A stretch of DNA of 7,478 bases. Origin: Gammaproteobacteria bacterium. Lineage in GTDB: Bacteria; Pseudomonadota; Gammaproteobacteria; Pseudomonadales; Pseudomonadaceae. Positions 1 to 5,491 of this stretch are shown here, one piece after another. The position numbers were made by a program, and so were the translations under genes. The stretch spans positions 1 to 7,478 of the forward strand of contig JAAYHO010000212.1 of NCBI GenBank assembly GCA_012735335.1, written 5' to 3'. Position 1 is the stretch's first letter. Each line of letters begins with the position of its first letter. The notes beneath the pieces were generated by a model. That model was given only the letters and a program-made list of their open reading frames with translations, did no database searches and was not told the DNA's origin.

Positions 1-474
1 CGCCGAACAGCTGGAACAACTGGCCAACGGCCGGGCTCCAGTGCTGATTGCCGTGGGCTACCGCTCCGACCAGCGCTTCAACCGCAGCGGCCGCACCTAC
101 GACTACACTCCCCGGTTGCCGGGGCTGGAACAGCAGATCGACCCACTGACCGGCATGCCCAGCGGCGGCGTTGAGCATTTACTCGAACTGCTGACCCGGC
201 ATATGCGTCCGCTGGTGGCCGCGCGGGCCCCCCTCGACCCCACACAACAGACGCTCTGGGGCCATTCCTATGGCGGCCTGGCGGTTCCAGCAAGGGCGAT
301 GTGGAAGGCCCGGCCCGGCAGTTGGCGGCGCAGCTGCGTCAGGTGCCCGGTCTGCAGGTGAGCTTCAAACGCTTCGACAATCTGCAGCACGGTCCCATGC
401 TGCCCGCATCGTTGGACTGGTTGATGGAGACCCTGTACGGCGAGAAAGATGCGTCACTGCCCGTCGCCAGATAG
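1..474 (+). pseudogene. Alpha/beta hydrolase (IroE/BesA-like esterase) remnant, internally deleted and frameshifted, 5' end outside window
   Basis: The intact family consists of serine esterases (COG2819; members include siderophore esterases). Reading from position 2, the frame gives a hydrolase core with a beta strand PVLIAVGYRSD, the DYTP segment typical of the family, and a nucleophile elbow GHSYGGL whose serine codon is at 266-268. At about 281-286 this frame loses homology. The family-like sequence continues in another frame from about 286 (SSKGDVEGPARQLAAQL...) through LQHGPM, whose candidate catalytic His codon is at 388-390, to the stop at 472-474. Only about 40 codons separate Ser and His here, whereas in IroE they are roughly 100 residues apart, so an out-of-frame deletion of about 50-60 codons is inferred. 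The frame that starts at 2 runs on to a stop at 359-361 without family sequence. The product should be inactive. An assembly error is the alternative, but the missing segment argues for a real deletion. The family call is fairly sure; the substrate is unknown. Confidence 0.72.
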
Positions 475-546
475 CCTGATCAGCAGACTACGCCCGGGGT
501 GTTCAGTGGTAGCATAGGCACCTGTCCAGACAACCACGGAATACCC

Positions 547-1167
547 ATGGCAGGGCCTGTACCCGACCGGCAACAGCTGATCATCTGCGAGCATTGTGAT
601 TCAGTCTATCAGCGCCCACCGCTGGCCCGGAAGCAGACCGCCCACTGTCATCGCTGCGGCGCACTGCTGTACCGGGGACGGCGGCTGAATACCGACCAGT
701 TGCTGGCGCTGACCGTGGCGGCGGCCATCCTGTTCATCTTCGCCAATACCTTTCCCATCATGGGCATCAGCATGCAGGGGCTGAGCAACGACGCCACCCT
801 GTGGTCAACGGTCGAGGCCCTGGCCCACGGGCAGATCAGCCTGATCGCGCTGGTCACCGGGCTGAGCATCATCTTCGCCCCGGCCATGCAGATCATCCTG
901 CTGGCCTGGGTGCTGGTGCATGCCCGGGCCGGGCGCATGGCTCCGGGGTTTCGCATCTGCATGCGCACACTGGAACGGCTGCGGCCCTGGAGCATGCTGG
1001 AGGTGTGCCTGCTGGGCATTCTGGTGGCCATCATCAAGCTGGTCGGCATGCTCGAAGTGCACCCGGGGATCGGCCTGTGGGCCATGTCCATGCTGACAGT
1101 ACTGATCATCCTGATCGGCGGGCGCGATGTGCGCGGGCTGTGGGACGAGCTGGGGGTGGAACCATGA
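547..1167 (+). CDS. pqiA: PqiA-like integral membrane protein, first half (zinc ribbon plus 4 TM)
   Basis: A 206-residue inner-membrane protein matching the N-terminal half of E. coli PqiA, the membrane partner of the PqiB MCE tube in transport between inner and outer membranes. A zinc-ribbon motif is seen at C14-x2-C17 and C34-x2-C37. Four hydrophobic segments follow at about residues 51-73, 95-124, 148-168 and 172-192. Family-like motifs include NTFPIMGI at the end of TM1 and PWSMLEV before TM3. The ATG at 547 was chosen because the zinc ribbon follows at once and a weak GGA Shine-Dalgarno lies 6 nt upstream; an in-frame GTG at 499 would add 16 residues with no family character. The stop overlaps the next start by 4 bp (ATGA), implying translational coupling. 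E. coli PqiA is one protein of about 417 residues, so this is one module of a split protein. LetA/YebS is a paralogue, but linkage to three-domain pqiB and to pqiC favours Pqi. Confidence 0.85.
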   Translation: MAGPVPDRQQLIICEHCDSVYQRPPLARKQTAHCHRCGALLYRGRRLNTDQLLALTVAAAILFIFANTFPIMGISMQGLSNDATLWSTVEALAHGQISLIALVTGLSIIFAPAMQIILLAWVLVHARAGRMAPGFRICMRTLERLRPWSMLEVCLLGILVAIIKLVGMLEVHPGIGLWAMSMLTVLIILIGGRDVRGLWDELGVEP

Positions 1168-1781
1168 GCCAGCCACCCTACGCCACGCAACTGGGGCTGC
1201 AGCTGTGCCACGACTGCGGCAATGCCTGCGAGATCGGCGATGGGCAATGCTCGCGTTGCTGGTCGACCCTGCATATCCGCAAGCCGTACAGCATCAGCCG
1301 CACCTGGGCGTTGCTGATTGCCGCGCTGATCCTTTACCTGCCCGCCAACCTGCTGCCGGTGATGTATACGGACATGTTCGGCAATGGCAGCGAAAGCACC
1401 ATACTGCGCGGGGTGATCGACTTCTGGCGCGGCGGCTCCTGGGATATCGCCCTGCTGATCTTCATAGCCAGCGTGGCGGTGCCCTGCCTGAAGTTCGGTG
1501 TGCTCGGCCTGCTGCTGGTCAGCGTCCAGCGCCGCAGCCGCTGGGCCATGCGCGAGCGCGCCCGGCTCTACCGCCTGATTGAAGTCATCGGCTACTGGTC
1601 GATGCTGGATGTGCTGGTGGTAGCGCTGGTGGCAGCGCTGGTACAGTTCCGCGCCCTGAGCAGCATAGAGCCGCGCATGGGTATCCTGTTCTTCGGCCTG
1701 GTCGTGGTACTGACGATGCTGGCCTCCATGACCTTCGACCCGCGACTGATCTGGGATGCAGAGAAAACCGATGTCAGATAA
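1164..1781 (+). CDS. pqiA: PqiA-like integral membrane protein, second half (zinc ribbon plus 4 TM)
   Basis: A 205-residue inner-membrane protein corresponding to the C-terminal half of full-length PqiA. It begins with its own zinc ribbon, C15-x2-C18 and C29-x2-C32, with an additional Cys at residue 22. Hydrophobic segments lie at about 47-68, 93-120, 143-161 and 172-190. It carries the same internal motifs as the preceding protein: ANLLPVM at the end of TM1 and YWSMLDV before TM3, so the two genes look like diverged copies of one module. The ATG at 1164 is preferred because it overlaps the upstream stop by 4 bp and the zinc ribbon follows; the open frame extends back to 801, but that part is out of frame with the gene before it. 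The 3' end overlaps pqiB by 11 bp. The two half-proteins are expected to assemble into one PqiA-like unit. Confidence 0.85.
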   Translation: MSQPPYATQLGLQLCHDCGNACEIGDGQCSRCWSTLHIRKPYSISRTWALLIAALILYLPANLLPVMYTDMFGNGSESTILRGVIDFWRGGSWDIALLIFIASVAVPCLKFGVLGLLLVSVQRRSRWAMRERARLYRLIEVIGYWSMLDVLVVALVAALVQFRALSSIEPRMGILFFGLVVVLTMLASMTFDPRLIWDAEKTDVR

Positions 1782-3447
1782 CCCGATTCACCCCACCTCC
1801 CCCATCGGCCAGCCGGACATCAGACAGCGCCGAGTGCGCATCTCCCTGGCCTGGCTGGTGCCGATCATCGCGGCGCTGGTGGCGCTGTCCATGGTAGTGC
1901 AGAACTGGCTGTCCGCCGGACCGCAGATCAGCGTCAGCTTCCTGACCGCCGAAGGGCTGGAAGCCAACAAGACCCAGGTCAAGTACAAGAACGTAGTCAT
2001 CGGTCTGGTCACCGATATCAGCCTGAGCGAGGACCGCACCCGGGTCAACGCCACCATCGAGCTGGATCAGAACAACGAGGCCTTTATCCGTGAGGACGCC
2101 CAGTTCTGGGTAGTGCGCCCGCGTATCGGTGCCGGTGGCGTATCCGGCGTCGATACCCTGCTGTCCGGCTCCTTCATCGGGGCCGATCCGGGCCAGTCCA
2201 GCGAGACCCGCCGCGAGTTCGTCGGCCTCGAAGCGCCGCCGCTGGTGACCTTTGGCGCTGAAGGCAAGCGTTTCACCCTGCGCACCGACGATCTGGGCTC
2301 GCTGGGCATCGGCTCGCCGGTCTACTACCGGCGTATTCCGGTGGGTCAGGTGGTGTCCTATGAACTGAGCGAGGATGGCAAGGGCGTGGCGGTGCAGATC
2401 TTCGTCAACGCCCCCTACGATGGCTTTGTCACCGCAGATACCCGCTTCTGGAATGCCAGCGGTGTGGACGTATCCCTGGCCGCCGATGGCTTCAAGGTCA
2501 GCACCGAGTCGCTGTCATCGATTCTGGCGGGCGGGATTGCCTTCCGCGCACCGGTGTACAGCGCCGATATCGAGCCCATCGCCGAGGAAAGCGTGTTCAC
2601 CCTGCACGACAGCATGGATCAGGCCATGGCCCCCGATGACGGCCAGCCGCGCTATGTGCAGATGCGCTTCGACCAGACCCTGCGCGGGCTGAATGTAGAT
2701 GCGCCGGTGGAATTTCTGGGTGTGCCCTTCGGCCGTGTGGTATCAGTCAAGCTGGATTACGACGAACAGACCCAGCGCTTCCCGGTGGTGGTCGGTGCGG
2801 TCATCTACCCCAGCCGTCTGGGCGAGGCCAACGAGAAGTTGCTGGAACTCTATGAAGGGGATACCGAGCAGCGCACCGCCCACCTGCTCGGCAGCTTCAT
2901 CAAGCATGGCCTGCGCGCCCAGGCACGCACCGGCAACCTGCTGACCGGCCAGTTGTATATTTCCCTGGACTTCGACAGCCGCGCACCGGTGGTGGAATAC
3001 GACCCGTATGCCAGCCCACTGCTGATTCCCACCACACCCGGCACCTTCGACAAACTGCAGGAGCAGCTGCAAACCGTGGTGGAAAAACTCAGCAATCTGC
3101 CGCTGGAGGCCATGGTCAGCAACCTGGACAGCAGCCTGAGCGAACTGCGCAAGACCATGGAACAGGTCAACAACGGCGTGCTGCCGCAGCTGCAGAGCAC
3201 CCTGGAACGCTCCGAGGAAACCCTGGCCAACGTCAACCAGGCGCTGGTCGAAGGGTCACCCCAGCGCCAGCAGGTCGGCGACACCCTGGAAGAAGTACAG
3301 CGTGCCGTGCGCTCGGTCAGAGTGCTGAGCGACTACCTGAGCAGACACCCCGAGTCGCTGATCCGCGGTCGCGGCGGCGTCGACAAGCCCGCCAACTTCA
3401 AGGGCAACGCCACCTCCCGCGAACTCAACATGGAGCCCCAACAATGA
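1771..3447 (+). CDS. pqiB: PqiB, three-MCE-domain intermembrane transport protein
   Basis: A 558-residue protein, close to the roughly 546 of E. coli PqiB. In the known system six copies form a stack of MCE rings with a long coiled-coil needle that spans the periplasm and carries hydrophobic molecules such as phospholipids. A short cytoplasmic N-terminus is followed by one TM anchor at about residues 25-46. MCE domains lie at about 52-142 (includes TQVKYKNVVIGLV), 165-260 (GSPVYYRRIPVGQVVS) and 293-402 (APVEFLGVPFGRVVSVKLD). A heptad-like helical region at about 425-525 precedes a conserved-looking tail (YLSRHPESLIRGR). Three MCE domains distinguish PqiB from MlaD (one) and LetB (seven). The ATG at 1771 overlaps the end of the second pqiA gene by 11 bp; an in-frame ATG at 1756 would add five residues and is less likely. 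The stop overlaps the pqiC start (ATGA). Confidence 0.92.
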   Translation: MSDNPIHPTSPIGQPDIRQRRVRISLAWLVPIIAALVALSMVVQNWLSAGPQISVSFLTAEGLEANKTQVKYKNVVIGLVTDISLSEDRTRVNATIELDQNNEAFIREDAQFWVVRPRIGAGGVSGVDTLLSGSFIGADPGQSSETRREFVGLEAPPLVTFGAEGKRFTLRTDDLGSLGIGSPVYYRRIPVGQVVSYELSEDGKGVAVQIFVNAPYDGFVTADTRFWNASGVDVSLAADGFKVSTESLSSILAGGIAFRAPVYSADIEPIAEESVFTLHDSMDQAMAPDDGQPRYVQMRFDQTLRGLNVDAPVEFLGVPFGRVVSVKLDYDEQTQRFPVVVGAVIYPSRLGEANEKLLELYEGDTEQRTAHLLGSFIKHGLRAQARTGNLLTGQLYISLDFDSRAPVVEYDPYASPLLIPTTPGTFDKLQEQLQTVVEKLSNLPLEAMVSNLDSSLSELRKTMEQVNNGVLPQLQSTLERSEETLANVNQALVEGSPQRQQVGDTLEEVQRAVRSVRVLSDYLSRHPESLIRGRGGVDKPANFKGNATSRELNMEPQQ

Positions 3448-4061
3448 CCCTGCGCCACCACCTGACCCGCGCCCTGCTGCTGGGCAGCCTGCTGAGCCTG
3501 GGCGCCTGCAGCTCCACCGCCCTGCAATACCACACACTGATCCCCGCCCAGCTGGCCTTGGCCCAGGCGCAACAGCCAGTGGACTTCCAGCTGCAGCTGA
3601 TGCCGGTGCGCATCCCGGTACAGATCGACCAGCCCAGCCTGGTCATCCGCCAGAACGACGGCCAACTGAACATCCTGGAGAACGCCCTGTGGGCCTCCCC
3701 GCCCGCCGACGAATTCCACGACGCGCTGGCCTTCGAACTGGAACAACGCCTCGGCACCCGCAACCTCTCCGGCCTGCCCGGCAACCCCGGCCAACCGGTA
3801 CTCACCGTCCGCACCGACGTCCGCCGCTTCGACTCCCTGCCCGGCAGCCATGCCGCTCTGGACGTGGTGTGGAGCCTCAGCTTCAGCAACTCACCCGCCC
3901 ACAACCACAGTCTGACCTGCGCTACCACAGTCACCGAACCCGCCAGCAGCGGCCTCGACAGCCTGGTAACCGCACACCAGCGGGCCATCGGCAAACTGGC
4001 CGAGGAGATTGCCGGAACGGCGAGGGGGTGGTTTGAGCAGAGGGGAGTGGAGTGTCGGTGA
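3444..4061 (+). CDS. pqiC: PqiC, outer-membrane lipoprotein of the Pqi system
   Basis: A 205-residue lipoprotein of the PqiC/YmbA family (ABC-type transport auxiliary lipoprotein). In E. coli, PqiC sits at the inner face of the outer membrane and docks the tip of the PqiB needle. A positively charged N-terminus (MTLRHHLTR) and a hydrophobic stretch lead to a lipobox LGAC, with the lipidated Cys at residue 22. The residue after Cys is Ser, not Asp, consistent with outer-membrane sorting. Family-like features are LQYHTL just after the anchor, VRIPVQIDQP, and ALWASPPADEFHDAL at about 81-95. Translation is coupled to pqiB through an ATGA overlap, with GGAG 8 nt upstream of the start (3432-3435). 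It is the last gene of the operon. Only 32 bp separate its stop from the convergent ATPase gene, and no clear terminator is visible there. Confidence 0.9.
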   Translation: MTLRHHLTRALLLGSLLSLGACSSTALQYHTLIPAQLALAQAQQPVDFQLQLMPVRIPVQIDQPSLVIRQNDGQLNILENALWASPPADEFHDALAFELEQRLGTRNLSGLPGNPGQPVLTVRTDVRRFDSLPGSHAALDVVWSLSFSNSPAHNHSLTCATTVTEPASSGLDSLVTAHQRAIGKLAEEIAGTARGWFEQRGVECR

Positions 4062-4093
4062 GGCGTTGATATCGCCCGGGCACCTGGCAGACG

Positions 4094-5200
4094 TCAGCGA
4101 GCCGCTGCTGTGACAATCCAGTCCGCAAAATAGGGATCTTCCAGCTCGTACTGCCCCTGGGCAACCGAGGCGATATGACCATCCCGCCGGAGCCGGTTGA
4201 CGGCGTTCTGCACCGGCGCGGTATCCAGCGTATCCAACCCGAGCTGATCGGCAATATGTGCTCGGGCTTCGGCCGTATACAACCCCACTCCGCCGTGGAG
4301 GATAATGTACTGCAGCACCAGCCTGTCCATGGGCTTGAGGCTGTCCCAACTGGATCTATAAGTCTCTTCCTGAGAGTTATCCGCCAGATACAGCTCGGTG
4401 ACGGCGATTATGTCGGTACCACCGTGGGTAATCAGCATGTCGATAACCCCCCGGAAATCGTATGGCACCTTCTTCACCGTCCTGAAAGCTTTGGCGCACT
4501 CGTTGATATCGAGCGTGCGCGCCGTAGCCTGCTTGAACACACCAGCGGTGTATTCGAGATAGGCGCGGCCGAAGGTGGGCAGGTCGATCTGTTGCGAGCT
4601 GCTGAACAACGCAGCGTTGCGCCGGGCAAACAGTTTACGCAAACCGTCACGGCTTGATCCGGTGTAGAGCACACGGACCCTGTCCCGATTGGGGTCGATG
4701 ATGCCCCGCAGCGCAAAGATGATCGGCTCGAACTTCCTGTCGGTCGCCAGGTGCTGCACCTCATCCAGCGCCAGCAGCAGTGGACGCCCGTCCTTCAACA
4801 GCAGATCGAACAGTTGCTGAATGATGTCCAGCTTGTCCGCCTCACCCTTGTCCTCCAGCGTGAAGCCCGCTCCTCCAATGGGAGTGCTGATGCTGCCACC
4901 GGTGATCCTGCCCAGCATGCTCCTGAGTTTAGCAGTACGCTTCAGACTACCTGTAGCTCTGGTCAGACCCACGATCAGACTATCCGCCGGATTCTGCTTC
5001 CTGTCCCAGAAGTTCACGTAGGCGGTGATATAACCCTGCTTTTCAGCCAGCGGCAAAAGGTCCTTGTTCACGAACTCGGTCTTGCCCATCCGGCGAGGGG
5101 CAAACAGGGTCAGAGCTGTTGTGGCACCGATCTGGAACCGATCCATCAGCTTTTCGGCCAGCTCGACTCTGGGAAAGTGCCAGTTGAGGGGCGCGGTCAT
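4094..5200 (-). CDS. AAA+/STAND-like ATPase with C-terminal winged helix (archaeal-type ATPase superfamily)
   Basis: A 368-residue soluble P-loop ATPase resembling the COG1672-type predicted ATPases; cellular role unknown. The Walker A is at residues 34-41 (APRRMGKT, with Ala in place of the usual first Gly). The Walker B is at 141-147 (LLLALDE) and is followed by VQHL. A sensor-like TGSSRDGLRKLF segment lies at about 180-191, and helical AAA-lid-like sequence fills about 205-280. The C-terminus at about 285-360 looks like a winged helix (MDRLVLQYIILHGG ... VQNAVNRLRRDGHIA), ending in ELEDPYFADWI as in this superfamily. The ATG at 5198-5200 has AAAGG 8 nt upstream. It converges on pqiC and diverges from the AlbA_2-domain gene. 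Its promoter region carries a six-site dyad array, suggesting self-control or control by a partner. G+C (about 53-57% in the lines counted) is below that of pqi. The ATPase call is firm; the function is open. Confidence 0.8.
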   Translation of the reverse strand: MTAPLNWHFPRVELAEKLMDRFQIGATTALTLFAPRRMGKTEFVNKDLLPLAEKQGYITAYVNFWDRKQNPADSLIVGLTRATGSLKRTAKLRSMLGRITGGSISTPIGGAGFTLEDKGEADKLDIIQQLFDLLLKDGRPLLLALDEVQHLATDRKFEPIIFALRGIIDPNRDRVRVLYTGSSRDGLRKLFARRNAALFSSSQQIDLPTFGRAYLEYTAGVFKQATARTLDINECAKAFRTVKKVPYDFRGVIDMLITHGGTDIIAVTELYLADNSQEETYRSSWDSLKPMDRLVLQYIILHGGVGLYTAEARAHIADQLGLDTLDTAPVQNAVNRLRRDGHIASVAQGQYELEDPYFADWIVTAAAR

Positions 5201-5208
5201 CTTAGTAG

Positions 5209-5213
5209 CCTTT
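5209..5213 (-). promoter_or_regulatory. Ribosome-binding site of the ATPase gene
   Basis: AAAGG on the minus strand, with 8 nt to the ATG at 5200. It supports this start. The motif overlaps the gene-proximal TTTAGTAAA-type site, so a protein bound there would sit directly over the translation start region of the DNA. Confidence 0.6.
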
Positions 5214-5229
5214 AGTAAATGGTTTTACT

Positions 5230-5258
5230 AAATTAGTAACAGGGCTTACTAAAGTCAA
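5230..5258 (-). promoter_or_regulatory. Candidate sigma70 promoter of the ATPase gene
   Basis: On the minus strand, TTGACT (5258-5253; 5 of 6 to the -35 consensus) is followed after a 17-nt spacer by TAATTT (5235-5230; only 3 of 6 to the -10 consensus). The -35 is good and the spacing ideal, but the -10 is poor. It lies wholly inside the operator array, which fits a repressed promoter. Confidence 0.35.
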
Positions 5259-5263
5259 CTAAA

Positions 5264-5478
5264 GCTTTCCAGGCTGAATCACTCAGTTATGAGCTTCTAT
5301 GGGCTTCTTATGAGCCGATACGGAGCATGTACGACCGGAGCGTCCCGACGGCCAAACTGTCGGCTGAGTAAAAAGCAAGTCTCGGCTGGTATAGTCAGAT
5401 CCACCTCATAGCGAACCCCTTTCGGCATCTGGGTTAGAATCTGTGGTTATCAGAACATGCTCGTAGGATGATGCCCAC
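5264..5478. other. Intergenic spacer between divergent ATPase and AlbA_2-domain genes
   Basis: About 215 bp outside the operator array and the ribosome-binding site of the next gene. It contains a short 10-bp repeat at 5288-5316 and a weak inverted repeat CCGAC (5345-5349) / GTCGG (5359-5363). Isolated -10-like hexamers occur (TATAGT 5390-5395, TAGAAT 5435-5440), but neither has a matching -35, so no promoter for the plus-strand gene can be called. No small gene with convincing features was found. Confidence 0.5.
5288..5316. repeat. Short imperfect tandem repeat, 10-bp unit
   Basis: TATGAGCTTC (5288-5297) is followed directly by TATGGGCTTC (5298-5307; one mismatch) and, after one extra T, by a partial copy TATGAGCC (5309-5316). 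The last copy shares ATGAGCCG with the tandem repeat found on the far side of the AlbA_2-domain gene at 7144-7171. Confidence 0.5.
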
Positions 5479-5483
5479 AAGGA
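5479..5483 (+). promoter_or_regulatory. Ribosome-binding site that decides the start of the AlbA_2-domain gene
   Basis: AAGGA with 8 nt to the ATG at 5492. The in-frame upstream ATGs at 5468 and 5471 have a GTAGG only 0-3 nt away, which is too close, so 5492 is preferred. Confidence 0.6.
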
Positions 5484-5491
5484 TCTGCGTA

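Larger units (their letters stand above)
5201..5263. promoter_or_regulatory. Six-site dyad-symmetric operator array (TTTAGTAAA-type 9-mers)
   Basis: Six 9-mers related to TTTAGTAAA or its complement TTTACTAAA lie at 5201-5209 (CTTAGTAGC), 5211-5219 (TTTAGTAAA), 5224-5232 (TTTACTAAA), 5232-5240 (ATTAGTAAC), 5245-5253 (CTTACTAAA) and 5255-5263 (TCAACTAAA). Their centres are spaced 10, 13, 8, 13 and 10 bp and their orientations are mirrored, so the array is symmetric about position 5232. Of the 30 base pairs on each side of that axis, 23 are complementary. The array covers the ribosome-binding site and the best promoter candidate of the minus-strand ATPase gene. By known logic such clustered sites suggest cooperative repressor binding; the binding protein is unknown, and the ATPase's own winged helix is a guess. 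Confidence 0.7.

Noticed and set aside
270..479. Frame starting at 270 as a separate small gene
   Set aside because: It is a shadow; the hydrolase C-terminus is in the frame that ends at 474, and this reading has no family sequence.
499..546. GTG at 499 as the start of the first pqiA gene
   Set aside because: The extra 16 residues lack family character, and the ATG at 547 has a closer ribosome-binding-like GGA.
4062..4093. Possible terminator between pqiC and the convergent ATPase gene (GGCG ... CGCC)
   Set aside because: The stem is only 4 bp and no T-run follows on either strand.
4175..4657. Plus-strand open frame antisense to the ATPase gene
   Set aside because: It is a long antisense shadow in moderately GC-rich DNA with no motif; the minus-strand ATPase motifs are clear.
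5367..5440. Promoter candidates for the AlbA_2-domain gene (TATAGT at 5390, TAGAAT at 5435)
   Set aside because: No -35-like hexamer at 16-18 bp upstream of either; single hexamers are expected by chance.
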